Assembly (NCBI RefSeq): GCF_001422325.1
Contig: NZ_LMMR01000001.1
Location: 807,256-871,255 of the forward strand
Direction of reading: 5' to 3'
From: Leifsonia sp. Leaf264
Lineage (GTDB): Bacteria; Actinomycetota; Actinomycetes; Actinomycetales; Microbacteriaceae
DNA: 64,000 nucleotides
Part shown: one piece after another, positions 26,426 to 35,241 of the stretch
Position numbering within the stretch: position 1 is the first letter of the stretch
Layout of the letters: every line of letters begins with the position of its first letter
The notes under the pieces: model-generated
Database searches by the model: none
What the model was told of the DNA's origin: nothing
What the model saw: only the letters and a program-made list of their open reading frames with translations
Translations under genes and position numbers: made by a program

Positions 26426-27421
26426 TCAGCCCACGCGGCGGCGGCGCAGAACGGCGTCGAGGTCGCTCATTCCGGGCGCAGCGTCGTCGATGATGCCCAT
26501 GCGGGCGAAGCGGCTGTCGACGGCGGGGACGGATGCGGAAGCTGGCGCGGCGGTCCGTTCTGCGGCCGGCGCCGACGCTGCCGGAGCACGACGCAGCGGC
26601 ACCGGGGCACCGGCGTTCATGGCCGCGGCCTTCTCGCTCATCGCCGCGAAGACGGCCGCACGGCGCAGGGCGGCGGCCTCCTCCACGGAGTCCATCGCGG
26701 CGGCCGCGACGGAGCCTCGCTCGAGGGTGAGCGGCTTCGGCAACGGGCGCGGAGTCCAGGCTGGGCGGGTCGCCACCGGGGCGGCATCCGCGAATTCCAC
26801 GGGCACGAACCGCTCGGAGACTGCGGCAGGGGCAGCAGCGACGGATACCGGCACTCGCCGACCCGCCTTCGCCAACGACGAGAGCACGAACAGGGCGACG
26901 ACGGTGCCGCCCAGCCCGGCGACGGCGAGAGTCCACGTGGCTCCGAGGGCTCCGGTCACGACACCGGCCACGAGGGCGATGAGCGACAGCAGCAGGCCGA
27001 GAGAGGTGAGCGCGCGGTTGCGGCGGACGGCTCGGGCACGAGTACGGGCACGGCCCGCAGCGGAGGCGGAACGAGCGGCGGCGGCACGCGCCAGACGCAC
27101 GGATTCGGCAGCCTCGCGCTCGGCGGCGCGACGGGTCTCGGTGGCGATGGTCGCCTCGGCCTTCAGGCGAGCGCGCTCCGCCGCCTGGTGTTCCCGCAGC
27201 ACATGCTCCTGGGCCGCGACGGCGCGTGCCGTCGTCTCCAGGCGCACAGCCTCGGGGGTCTCAGCCGTCTCGGCGAGGATGCGCAGGGTCTGCTGCAGTC
27301 GCACGGCATTGCGTTCCGTGGCGAGGTACTGCCGACGATGCAGCCAGCTCGGGACGAGGTAGGCGATCCAGAGCGCAGCGGCGATCGCCACCATCACCCC
27401 ACCGCTGAGCGCGTCACCCAT
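26426..27421 (-). CDS. Membrane protein with cytoplasmic coiled region (GlpR-like)
   Basis: A 331-residue protein with an N-terminal helix (VMVAIAAALWIAYLVPSWLH, about residues 9-28), an Ala/Arg/Glu-rich coiled-coil of about 100 residues, two further helices (about 140-185) and an Ala/Pro-rich tail ending DLDAVLRRRRVG. Position after galU and a rimJ-like gene matches Rv0996 of M. tuberculosis, whose corynebacterial relative GlpR is reported as the membrane receptor of the MoeA-like division protein Glp. Homology is judged by position and topology only. TACCGT seven bases before ATG 27421 supports that start over a GTG three codons earlier. Confidence 0.65.
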   Translation of the reverse strand: MGDALSGGVMVAIAAALWIAYLVPSWLHRRQYLATERNAVRLQQTLRILAETAETPEAVRLETTARAVAAQEHVLREHQAAERARLKAEATIATETRRAAEREAAESVRLARAAAARSASAAGRARTRARAVRRNRALTSLGLLLSLIALVAGVVTGALGATWTLAVAGLGGTVVALFVLSSLAKAGRRVPVSVAAAPAAVSERFVPVEFADAAPVATRPAWTPRPLPKPLTLERGSVAAAAMDSVEEAAALRRAAVFAAMSEKAAAMNAGAPVPLRRAPAASAPAAERTAAPASASVPAVDSRFARMGIIDDAAPGMSDLDAVLRRRRVG

Positions 27422-27487
27422 GGGGTCCACGGTAGGGCAGTGTCAGTCCACGCGGCCGCGGCACCGGGGGCGTGTTGCGAAGACTTT

Positions 27488-28150
27488 CTAGAATCGCGTC
27501 GTGACCGGGAGCGGAACGGCCGCCGCCGCGCGGTCGTGATCGCTGACCCGTGCGGCATCCTCGGGCACCCTGCCGTCGAGCCAGCGGCGCAGCACGCCGT
27601 CGGTGAGTTCCTCGACGACGAGGGCGAAGCAGAAGTGATCCCGCCAGTCGCCATTGATGTGGATGAAGCGCCGACGCAGCCCCTCGTAGCGGAAGCCGAG
27701 CTTCTCGACCACGCGAAGCGACGGACCGTTCTCGGGACGGATGCAGATCTCCATGCGGTGCAGCCCGAGCCTGTAGAAGCAGTAGTCGGTCGCCAGCGCC
27801 ACGGCGGTCGGGGTGAGTTCCTTGCCGGCGAACCGCTCCGACACCCAGTACCCGATGGTCGCCGAGGCGAGCGAGCCGCCGGTGATGCTCGACACGTTGA
27901 GCTGACCGGCGATCTCGCCGTTGTACTCGATCACGAACGGCAGGCCTGTGCCCAGGCGCGCATGCGACAGCAGGCTCCGGATGCTCGCCTTCATGTCGAA
28001 GTTCATCGGGGCGTGCGGGCTCGTGGCCTCCCACTGGCGCAACCAGCGTCGGTTCTCGAGGAGCTCGCGTTCCACGACGCGCGAGTCCCGCAACCGGATG
28101 GGCCGGATCGTGATCGCGCCTTCGCGCAGTGTGGGGGTCGGGGCGGGCAC
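27488..28150 (-). CDS. RimJ/RimL-type GNAT acetyltransferase
   Basis: A 220-residue acetyltransferase of the ribosomal-protein-alanine type. ITIRPIRLRDSRVVE opens the fold, IGYWVSERFAGKELTPTAV (about residues 107-125) carries the acetyl-CoA site, and NGPSLRVVEKLGFRYEG is the classic RimJ C-terminal motif. It probably acetylates an N-terminus or small molecule. GTG 28150 lies nine bases after the galU stop with GGAG adjacent, so it is translated from the galU transcript. Confidence 0.88.
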   Translation of the reverse strand: MPAPTPTLREGAITIRPIRLRDSRVVERELLENRRWLRQWEATSPHAPMNFDMKASIRSLLSHARLGTGLPFVIEYNGEIAGQLNVSSITGGSLASATIGYWVSERFAGKELTPTAVALATDYCFYRLGLHRMEICIRPENGPSLRVVEKLGFRYEGLRRRFIHINGDWRDHFCFALVVEELTDGVLRRWLDGRVPEDAARVSDHDRAAAAVPLPVTTRF

Positions 28151-28159
28151 GGCTCCAGA

Positions 28160-29053
28160 CTATTCGAGGTCGGAGGAGAACTCCCGCAACCACGGACGCA
28201 GGTCGGGACCGAGATCCTCGCGCTCGACGGCGAGCTGAACGATCGCCTTGATGTAGTCGAGACGGTCGCCGGTGTCGAAGCGACGACCGCGGAAGACCAC
28301 CCCGTACACGCCGCCGGTGCCCTCGACATCGGCCGCGAGCTCCTGCAGCGCATCCGTCAGCTGGATCTCGCCGCCCTTGCCGGGCTGGGTGCGCTCGAGC
28401 ACGTCGAAGACGTCGGGCTTCAGCACGTAGCGGCCGATGATGGCGAGGTTCGACGGGGCGTCCTCGGTGGCCGGCTTCTCGACGAGGCCGGTGACGCGTA
28501 CGACGTCGGGGTCATCCGTCGCCTCGACAGCGGCGGCACCGTAGAGGTGGATCTGCGCGGGGTCGACTTCGAGCAGGGCGATGATCGTGGCGTCGCGCTT
28601 CTCGAGCTCGGCGATCATCTTGGGGAGGATGGGGCTCTTCGCGTCGATGAGGTCATCGCCGAGCAGGACGGCGAAGGGCTCGTCGCCGACGTGGCGACGA
28701 GCGCGCAGCACGGCGTGACCGAGGCCCTTCGGGTCGCCCTGACGCAGGAAGTGGATGTCGGCCAGGTCGCTCGGCGCCTTCGTGCGCTCGAGCCTGTCGA
28801 GGTCGCCCTTCGCCTCGAGGTTGCTCTCGAGCTCGGTGACGCGGTCGAAGTGGTTGGCGAGGGCGTTCTTGTTGCGCCCGATGATCATGAGCACGTCCTC
28901 GAGCCCGGCCGCGACGGCCTCCTCGACGACGTACTGGATGGCCGGCTTGTCGACGACCGGGAGCATCTCCTTCGGCATGGCTTTCGTGGCCGGAAGGAAG
29001 CGCGTTCCCAGTCCGGCAGCGGGAATGACGGCTTTGGTGATCCGATGACTCAT
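28160..29053 (-). CDS. galU: UTP-glucose-1-phosphate uridylyltransferase
   Basis: A 297-residue nucleotidyltransferase making UDP-glucose. The nucleotide-binding motif AAGLGTRFLPATKAMPKEML (about residues 11-30) is intact, with VVDKPAIQYVVEEA, the FAVLLGDDLI metal site and VTGLVEKPA. Length and motifs are those of bacterial GalU. UDP-glucose feeds wall polysaccharides and glycolipids. TAGCCT at 29061-29066, seven bases before the ATG, points to a leaderless start. It heads a galU / rimJ-like / GlpR-like operon and is divergent from the cyclo-ligase gene. Confidence 0.95.
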   Translation of the reverse strand: MSHRITKAVIPAAGLGTRFLPATKAMPKEMLPVVDKPAIQYVVEEAVAAGLEDVLMIIGRNKNALANHFDRVTELESNLEAKGDLDRLERTKAPSDLADIHFLRQGDPKGLGHAVLRARRHVGDEPFAVLLGDDLIDAKSPILPKMIAELEKRDATIIALLEVDPAQIHLYGAAAVEATDDPDVVRVTGLVEKPATEDAPSNLAIIGRYVLKPDVFDVLERTQPGKGGEIQLTDALQELAADVEGTGGVYGVVFRGRRFDTGDRLDYIKAIVQLAVEREDLGPDLRPWLREFSSDLE

Positions 29054-29144
29054 GCTCGCAAGGCTACACAAGCGACGGGCTCGGTTTCGTTTCGCGCACA
29101 CGATGCTCATCTGCTCGTAACATCCCCCCGCCTAGACTGAGCCC

Positions 29145-29723
29145 ATGGCAACCGACGCAGCTCATCAGAAGCGCGCCCTCCGAGCCGAGCACCGCGAACG
29201 TCGGCAGAACATGTCGACCAGGGAACGCGAGGCCGCGACGGCCGGATTCACCGAGAACCTCGAGGCCATCACGATCGACCTGTCGGCCCGTTCCATCGCC
29301 TGCTACCTCTCCCTCCCCACCGAGCCGAACACGCGCCCCTACATCAACTGGGCCGAGTCGCAGGGGATCAGGGTGCTGTTCCCCATCAGCAGGCAGGACG
29401 GCCTGTTGGACTGGACGGTCGGCGAGGAGCAGGTCGAGACCGAGGGCATCTACGGGATGCCCGAGGCCGTCGGGGAACTGCTCGGCCCGATCGCGATCAA
29501 CGACGTCGACCTCATCATCGTTCCGGCATCCGCCGTCGATTCCACGGGCATGCGCATGGGGTGGGGCCGCGGCTATTTCGACAAGACGCTCGGTTCGATG
29601 CAGAATTGTCCTCCGGTGTACGCCGTCGTCTTCGACTCGGAGGTCGTCGACTCCGTGCCCCGTGAACGGCACGACGCTCCAGTCGACGGCGCCGTCACCC
29701 CCACGCGCATCCTCGCGTTCTGA
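29145..29723 (+). CDS. 5-formyltetrahydrofolate cyclo-ligase
   Basis: A 192-residue enzyme that turns 5-formyl-THF plus ATP into 5,10-methenyl-THF. The signature GMRMGWGRGYFDKTL (about residues 141-155) binds phosphate/ATP, and the N-terminal helix has the KRALRAEHRERR pattern. TAGACT at 29133-29138 lies six bases before the ATG. FmdB and MscL genes follow on the same strand, the order also known beside galU in mycobacteria. Confidence 0.92.
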   Translation: MATDAAHQKRALRAEHRERRQNMSTREREAATAGFTENLEAITIDLSARSIACYLSLPTEPNTRPYINWAESQGIRVLFPISRQDGLLDWTVGEEQVETEGIYGMPEAVGELLGPIAINDVDLIIVPASAVDSTGMRMGWGRGYFDKTLGSMQNCPPVYAVVFDSEVVDSVPRERHDAPVDGAVTPTRILAF

Positions 29724-29771
29724 CCTTCTCGAACCCCTCGACCCACGAGCACCACACAGCACGGAGAACCA

Positions 29772-30116
29772 GTGCCCACCTACTCTTACCGCTGCACCGA
29801 GTGCGACAACGCGTTCGACATCCAGCAGTCGTTCACTGACGACAGCCTGTCGATCTGCGAGGTCTGCGGCGGACGCCTGCGCAAGGTGTTCAACACCATC
29901 GGCGTGACCTTCAACGGCTCGGGCTTCTATCGCAACGACTCCCGCGCCGGCGCCTCGGGAGGCTCGAAGTCCGCCGGGAGCGTCACAGGGTCGAGTGCCT
30001 CGTCCTCGTCGTCGGGCTCGGGCTCGGGCTCCTCCTCGTCTTCGTCGTCTTCGTCCTCGTCTTCGTCCTCGTCGTCATCCGGATCGGGTTCGACGGGAAG
30101 CACCTCCTCGTCATAG
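29772..30116 (+). CDS. FmdB-family zinc-ribbon protein with Ser-rich tail
   Basis: A 114-residue protein. Two CxxC knuckles, YRCTECDNAF and CEVCGGRL, lie in the first 40 residues and form the FmdB-type regulatory zinc ribbon. The last 45 residues are almost all Ser and Gly, a disordered tail. Start GTG 29772 follows ACGGAG. The Mtb counterpart, Rv0991c, has been linked to chaperone control; that role is by position and family only. It is cotranscribed with mscL five bases downstream. Confidence 0.88.
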   Translation: MPTYSYRCTECDNAFDIQQSFTDDSLSICEVCGGRLRKVFNTIGVTFNGSGFYRNDSRAGASGGSKSAGSVTGSSASSSSSGSGSGSSSSSSSSSSSSSSSSSGSGSTGSTSSS

Positions 30117-30121
30117 CCTCG

Positions 30122-30562
30122 ATGGACAGACAGTCTGCGTACGACGAGGGGAAGCACGTGCTCAAGGGATTCAGGGAATTCGTCCTCCGGGGCAATGTCA
30201 TCGACCTGGCCGTCGCGGTCGTCATCGGTGCGGCGTTCACGGCGGTGGTCAATTCCATCGTCACGAACCTGTTCAATCCGCTCATCGGGGCGATCTTCGA
30301 CGCGAAGAGCCTGGACTCCCTGGTCTGGACGATCGGCAATGCCGAGATCGGCTACGGCGCCGTCCTGGGTTCGATCATCACGTTCCTGATCGTTGCAGCC
30401 GTGGTGTACTTCGTGTTCGTGCTGCCGATCAACAAGCTCAAGGAAGCCCAGGAGCGCCGGCGCAAGGCCGGTGTCACCGAACCCGACGCGCCAGACACCG
30501 AGCTCGACCTGCTGAGCGAGATCCGCGACCTTCTCGCGGCACAGTCGCGCACGCGGGACTGA
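30122..30562 (+). CDS. mscL: Large-conductance mechanosensitive channel MscL
   Basis: A 146-residue channel subunit. The first transmembrane helix carries GNVIDLAVAVVIGAAFTAVV (about residues 22-41) and the second AVVYFVFVLPINKLKE (about 95-110), followed by the cytoplasmic helix bundle. As a homopentamer it opens near lytic tension to release solutes on osmotic downshock. It lies five bases downstream of the fmdB-like gene. Confidence 0.95.
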   Translation: MDRQSAYDEGKHVLKGFREFVLRGNVIDLAVAVVIGAAFTAVVNSIVTNLFNPLIGAIFDAKSLDSLVWTIGNAEIGYGAVLGSIITFLIVAAVVYFVFVLPINKLKEAQERRRKAGVTEPDAPDTELDLLSEIRDLLAAQSRTRD

Positions 30563-30592
30563 TCGTCGACGACGGAGCCGACGCGCCGACTG

Positions 30593-30784
30593 TCACCAGT
30601 GCGGCGGCCTGTCGCGCTTGAGGCGCTCGTCGTTCGGTCCGATCGGACCGGATGCCGCAGGCGACTCCTCGCGTTCGACGGGCGACTCCGGACTCGTGTC
30701 GGTGCCGGGCACCGCCGTCAGCCGAGCGCGCCGATTGCGGGTGCCGTGCTTCTGCACGTGCTGGCGGGGCTCGTCCTCAGTCAC
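30593..30784 (-). CDS. Small conserved actinobacterial protein
   Basis: A 63-residue hydrophilic protein starting at GTG 30784, rich in Arg, Pro and Glu. It ends GPNDERLKRDRPPHW, a C-terminal pattern shared by short uncharacterised proteins in many actinobacteria. There is no membrane segment or cysteine. It is convergent with mscL, and a weak TGGA lies before the start. Coding is inferred from the conserved tail and frame use. Confidence 0.6.
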   Translation of the reverse strand: MTEDEPRQHVQKHGTRNRRARLTAVPGTDTSPESPVEREESPAASGPIGPNDERLKRDRPPHW

Positions 30785-30850
30785 GTCGTCCAGCCTACGC
30801 TCGACGTCGTGCCGGTCCGCTGCCTCTGAGCACCCGGCGGGCGAGACCGA

Positions 30851-33800
30851 TCAGCGAAGACCGGAGGGCGACACGATGGTGATCGGCGCCGTCTCGGTGT
30901 CGATGCCCGGAACCACCGTCGTGGGTGCTCCGATGACGCCGGCGATGCGCGATGCCACGGCATCCGGATCAGCGAACAGCTCGAAGGCGTGCACGCGCAG
31001 GTAGTGCCAGCCGAGGCGGCGCAGCACGTCGGGCCGCAGGCGCAGGGACTCGCGCAGGCTCATGGTGCCGACGACGGCATCGGTCTCGACCACGATGGCC
31101 TTGCCCCGGAACGACGCCGCCAAGGCGAGCTTCTCGCGGTGTCCGAGTTCGACCGTGACGCCGCGCACCCGCAGGCGCTCGGCGAGGTCGATGAGCATGG
31201 CCTCGCTCGCGATGGCCGTCGGCGGCGTGGTCTCGGCGAGGTCGATCTGCTCGAGCACCTGGGCCAGGGCCAGGATGCCGTGGCGGCGGCGGTCCTCGTC
31301 GATGTCGCTCGGGCGGAAGCAGGAGACTATGTCCATGGCGCGGCGGGCGCGCGTCATGCCGACGGCCAGCAGTCGATCACCGCCGGCCTCGCCGAGCGCA
31401 CCGAAGTTCGACAGCAGTCGGCCGTGCGGGGTGCGGCCGTAGCCGATCGAGAAGATCACGCGGTCACGGCTCTGGGCCGTCGCCTGCTCCAGCGTGAGCA
31501 CGGTGAATGGCTCGGCCGTGTCGTTCAGGATGAAGCTCGACAGGTCGGTGCGCTTCGCGAACGCCGCGAGCACGGCCTGGTGCACGCGCACCGCGTGCCG
31601 GCCCGACGCCGTGATGACCATGAGCGACTCGCGCGGACGCTTCACGGCATGGTCGATGACGAGCTCGACGACCTTCGCCACCTCGGCGTCGACGCTCTCG
31701 ACCGCACCGCTCTCGTTGTCGGGCATGCCGTGGCCGCCCTCCACGTAATGCAGGTTGAGGCTGCCGTGTCCGAGGAAGCTGCCGGCCCAGGGCAGGGCGT
31801 CGATGCGCCCGGCGTAGAAGCGGCGGTTCACGAGCTCGGCGAGGTCCTCTCCCCCGGCGCGGTAGCTGCGCGTGAGGGTGAGGGTCGGAAGCAGTTCGCC
31901 GAGGCGCGCCAGCGCCGAGTCGGCGTGCAGCGCGTCGACTCCCGGGCCCGTCGTGGCCTCGGGGGCGGCATCCGTTGCATCACGGATGCCGGTCTCGAAG
32001 AGCGATGGCGTCTGGGTGACGGGGTCTCCGAAGGCCACGATCTGCTTGCCACGACGGATGGCGCCCAGGTTCTCGGCGAAGCTGGTGGCGCCGGCGTCGA
32101 CGAGGAGCACGGTGTCGAAGACGATGTCGTCGGTGATCTCGGCCACGTCGTACGGCGAGGCGAGCCACACCGGGGCGACGACCTTGCCGAGGTGCGGGGC
32201 GGCGAGATGGAGGTTCCTGGGGCTGGTCCGGTCGGACCGCAGCAGCCGACGGAGGTTGTCGGCCTCCTCGGGCCAGTCGACGACGCCGATCTTCCAGGTC
32301 TCGGCGAGGAGCGCGGCGAGCAGCCCGCCGGATGCCGAGGCGTGGGCCTCGTCGACGAGCTTGAAGTCGGCTTCGAGCCTGTCCAGAACGCCGGTGTTGG
32401 CATTGAGCAGCGCCTTGTCGCCGGCCAGCATCGACTCGAGCACGGACTGCCACCAGGCGAGCTCGAGCTCGGCCGCGACATCCTGTTCCGCGACGTGGCG
32501 ACGGGACAGGTCAGTGAGCAGCGGGTCGAGGTTGAGCTCGCGGAGGCGAGCCAGCAGTGCCGTGCGCTCCTGCAGGTTGGCCAGCACCTCGGACTCGGCC
32601 GCCAGGCCCGACATCGTGTAGATGAGCTCGCGGATGGGGCGGGAGGCCAGCTGACGCGGGGTGCCAGACACTCCGAGCGGCGCATCGAGCCGGGCCAGGT
32701 CGTCGGTGACGCGCTGGTAGGCGACGTGCACGTCGGCGATGCCGACGGGAACGGCCGGAGTGGACCCGGCGACGACGTAGCGCTGCCAGAGCGTGCGCTG
32801 CTGCTGCACCCGGCGCAGGGCCTCGTTCATGTCGGTGACGTGCACGCCCGGTCGCAGGTACTCATGCGCGAGCTTCTTGAGGCGGCGGCGGTTCGCGCCG
32901 GACATCTCAGGGGCGTCGCGGCGCGTTGACGTGGCCGCGATGAGCTCGACGAGCGAGCGGTCGTAGACCGACGGCTGGAACTTGTCGAGGGTCTCGCGGA
33001 TGTCGAGGAGCAGCCGCAGGTAGATGCCGAGTTCGGCGATCGACTCGAACGGGCGCAGCCTGGTCTGGCCGACGAGGGCGTTCGCCCGCTCGATGAGGCG
33101 GGGCAGCTCCTGCGTGTTGAGTCGCTTCGCCAGCGCGTGAGCGCTGTCGGCATCCTGGGTCGACGTGAAGGACGCCCCGTACCAGGGCGAATCGCCGGGA
33201 CCGTAACGGAACTCGCCGAGCACCGCCGCCTTGATGAGCGCGGCTGCAGCACCGGCGCGATCGGTCGCGAGGGCGACGATCGACGAGTGGTCGAGCCTGG
33301 CCGTCGTGGCCGGCGGCGTCGGCAGCAGCGACAGGCGGGTGAGTTCGCCGAGAGCGTCGAGCACCGAGACACCGAGCGCCGGGTCGCGGCGGGTGAGGGC
33401 GCCGCGATAGTCGAGGAGCACCTTGCGGAGGCGCACCAGCGCGTCGTCGACGTCGCTGACCTGAGGTCGGTCGGCCTTCTCGTTGCGGCCGATCGAGAGC
33501 ATGAGGTCGCGTCGCAGGGTGCGCGCCGACACGGCGGCTCCGGGCAGGCCGACCTGTCCGAGCCTGTGGGCGATGCCCTCGAGGCTCGCGCGCCGCGCGC
33601 TCACGACGAGTACGCGCTTGTGCTGGCCGATGAGGGTGCCGAGGGCGTTGACGATCGTCTGGGTGCCGCCGGTGCCCGGCAGCGTCTTCACGACGAGAGA
33701 GTTGCCGGCCGAGATCTGCGCGACGACGTTCTCCTGCTCGGGATCGGCGTCCAGCAGCAGCACGTCGGTGGCGGGCGGGCGCGAGTCCTGGCCCATGGCC

Positions 33801-34627
33801 TGAACGGGGTTGTAGGCGGTCTCGATGCGCTCGCGCGCAGCGGGGTTGCCGGCGACGGCGTCGATGACGGGGTGGTCGAGCTTGGCTGCATCCGTCGACA
33901 TCCGTCGACCGACGTCGGAGAACGACGAGACCACGAGACGCGGGGCGACGCTGAACCAGGCGAGGTGCGACGTGAGGCCGCGGAGGCGGTCGATCACGGG
34001 CTGAGGCTTGAACGCGCCGTTGGAGACTGCGAGCGCCACGAACGCGTCGGCGTCGAGCGTGATCTGGAACTGCTCCTCGAGCGCATTGGCCAGCTCGGGG
34101 TTCAGGAACGGTGCGCCCTTGAGCTTCAGTTCGAAGTCGCGTCCGTAACGACGGATGGCCATGGGTCGCAGCAGGACCGGCGCGAGGTAGTCCTCGCCGT
34201 CGAGCTTCCACTGTGCGAGGCCGATGCCGAGGTGCACGCTCTCGATCCCGCGCATGGAGCGCAGCTCGATGCCCTTCTGCGTGATGGCTCCGGCGGCGAG
34301 CCTGGCGTTGCGCAGGGCGAGCTCGTCGCGGATGAGGCTCGACAGCAGCACGGTCTTGCCCGTGATGAACTGCGGCAGGCCGCCGGGATGCGTCACGCTC
34401 AGCTCGATGCGCGTGCGCGGCTGGTCGTCGAAGTGCAGCAGCGGCGACCGGCCGCCGATGGCGGCCAACTCGTCGCGCCAGCGCTGCCATTCTGGTTCGG
34501 CGATGTTCGCCGGACGATCCCCCGGATCGCCCGTGGTGACGGCGTGCGGAGCGGTCACCTGGGCAGGGGGAACGTTCGACGACGTCGGATCAGGTTCGTC
34601 GTCAGTCTTTCGGTCGAGGCGCCACAC
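30851..34627 (-). CDS. Giant helicase-like protein (DUF4011 type) with degenerate ATPase motifs
   Basis: A 1258-residue protein laid out like DUF4011 / superfamily-1 helicase / Vsr-like nuclease fusions. The N-terminal domain is about residues 40-280, helicase halves about 300-1130 and a nuclease-like C-terminal domain about 1150-1235. The Walker A place reads LPGTGGTQTI where GTGKT is expected, so the lysine is missing. The Walker B place reads LLVDAGATS instead of DEAS. Motif III is GDPVTQTPS and motif VI keeps VGMTRARR. ATP hydrolysis is therefore doubtful. The C-terminal domain keeps VVETD and RLGWHYLRVHAFELF. It starts at GTG 34627 after AGGG and stands alone between housekeeping genes. 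Function unknown. Confidence 0.75.
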   Translation of the reverse strand: MWRLDRKTDDEPDPTSSNVPPAQVTAPHAVTTGDPGDRPANIAEPEWQRWRDELAAIGGRSPLLHFDDQPRTRIELSVTHPGGLPQFITGKTVLLSSLIRDELALRNARLAAGAITQKGIELRSMRGIESVHLGIGLAQWKLDGEDYLAPVLLRPMAIRRYGRDFELKLKGAPFLNPELANALEEQFQITLDADAFVALAVSNGAFKPQPVIDRLRGLTSHLAWFSVAPRLVVSSFSDVGRRMSTDAAKLDHPVIDAVAGNPAARERIETAYNPVQAMGQDSRPPATDVLLLDADPEQENVVAQISAGNSLVVKTLPGTGGTQTIVNALGTLIGQHKRVLVVSARRASLEGIAHRLGQVGLPGAAVSARTLRRDLMLSIGRNEKADRPQVSDVDDALVRLRKVLLDYRGALTRRDPALGVSVLDALGELTRLSLLPTPPATTARLDHSSIVALATDRAGAAAALIKAAVLGEFRYGPGDSPWYGASFTSTQDADSAHALAKRLNTQELPRLIERANALVGQTRLRPFESIAELGIYLRLLLDIRETLDKFQPSVYDRSLVELIAATSTRRDAPEMSGANRRRLKKLAHEYLRPGVHVTDMNEALRRVQQQRTLWQRYVVAGSTPAVPVGIADVHVAYQRVTDDLARLDAPLGVSGTPRQLASRPIRELIYTMSGLAAESEVLANLQERTALLARLRELNLDPLLTDLSRRHVAEQDVAAELELAWWQSVLESMLAGDKALLNANTGVLDRLEADFKLVDEAHASASGGLLAALLAETWKIGVVDWPEEADNLRRLLRSDRTSPRNLHLAAPHLGKVVAPVWLASPYDVAEITDDIVFDTVLLVDAGATSFAENLGAIRRGKQIVAFGDPVTQTPSLFETGIRDATDAAPEATTGPGVDALHADSALARLGELLPTLTLTRSYRAGGEDLAELVNRRFYAGRIDALPWAGSFLGHGSLNLHYVEGGHGMPDNESGAVESVDAEVAKVVELVIDHAVKRPRESLMVITASGRHAVRVHQAVLAAFAKRTDLSSFILNDTAEPFTVLTLEQATAQSRDRVIFSIGYGRTPHGRLLSNFGALGEAGGDRLLAVGMTRARRAMDIVSCFRPSDIDEDRRRHGILALAQVLEQIDLAETTPPTAIASEAMLIDLAERLRVRGVTVELGHREKLALAASFRGKAIVVETDAVVGTMSLRESLRLRPDVLRRLGWHYLRVHAFELFADPDAVASRIAGVIGAPTTVVPGIDTETAPITIVSPSGLR

Positions 34628-34707
34628 ACGGACACCCTAAATCGATACGAGCGCATTCCGTCGGAGGCGGGTCGGGTTTTCGTCAGACCGGCGATGTCGG
34701 GATCAGC

Positions 34708-35124
34708 TCAGGCAGCGCGCACGTAGCGCGTCTTCGGTCCCTCGGTGCCACCGACCACGACGTTGTCGGGGATCATGGCATCGCGTTCGAGGTGATGACC
34801 GGCGACGATCCTGGAGTTGGCTCCGATGCGCGAGTGGCTGCCGACCCGGGCACCGTCGCTGACGACGGCTCCGGCTCCGACGTGCACGTTGGCACCGATG
34901 AAGGAGCGCGATCCGAGCATGGCGTCGCGGTCGATCCAGCTGCCTGCGCCCACGAAAGCGTCACGGGCGATGCTGGCGCCGTTCTCGACGTACGCGGTCG
35001 AGGCCACGAACGCCGTCGCATCCACGTGCGCTTTGGGCGAGACGAATCCGCCGCCGTTGGGGTGCCGGCGGTACTTGGTGACGACGCCCTTCTCGAGCTC
35101 GACTTCTTCGTTCACACGTCTCAC
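34708..35124 (-). CDS. Hexapeptide-repeat (left-handed beta-helix) protein
   Basis: A 138-residue protein made mainly of hexapeptide turns (VSPKAHVDATAFVA, ARDAFVGAGSWI, SRSFIGANVHVGAGAV, SRIGANSRIVAG), about six coils of a left-handed beta-helix. Such proteins are acyltransferases or gamma-carbonic-anhydrase-like. No acetyl-CoA-binding extension or zinc-His triad is clear, so activity is unassigned. Start GTG 35124 has AGGGAA upstream. Confidence 0.7.
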   Translation of the reverse strand: MRRVNEEVELEKGVVTKYRRHPNGGGFVSPKAHVDATAFVASTAYVENGASIARDAFVGAGSWIDRDAMLGSRSFIGANVHVGAGAVVSDGARVGSHSRIGANSRIVAGHHLERDAMIPDNVVVGGTEGPKTRYVRAA

Positions 35125-35241
35125 GGGGTTTCCCTGCCTTCCGAGGGCTGCTGGTGAGTCTTGACTTCGTTCGCCCTACGATGACAAGAACGCCTGATGA
35201 TCAGCCGCTATTCCGCTGACAATACGGCTGACAGAGTTCTC

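Noticed and set aside
30851-34627. Calling the helicase-like gene part of an anti-phage defence island
   Set aside because: Neighbours are housekeeping genes, there are no other defence genes or mobility signs, and its ATPase motifs are degenerate.
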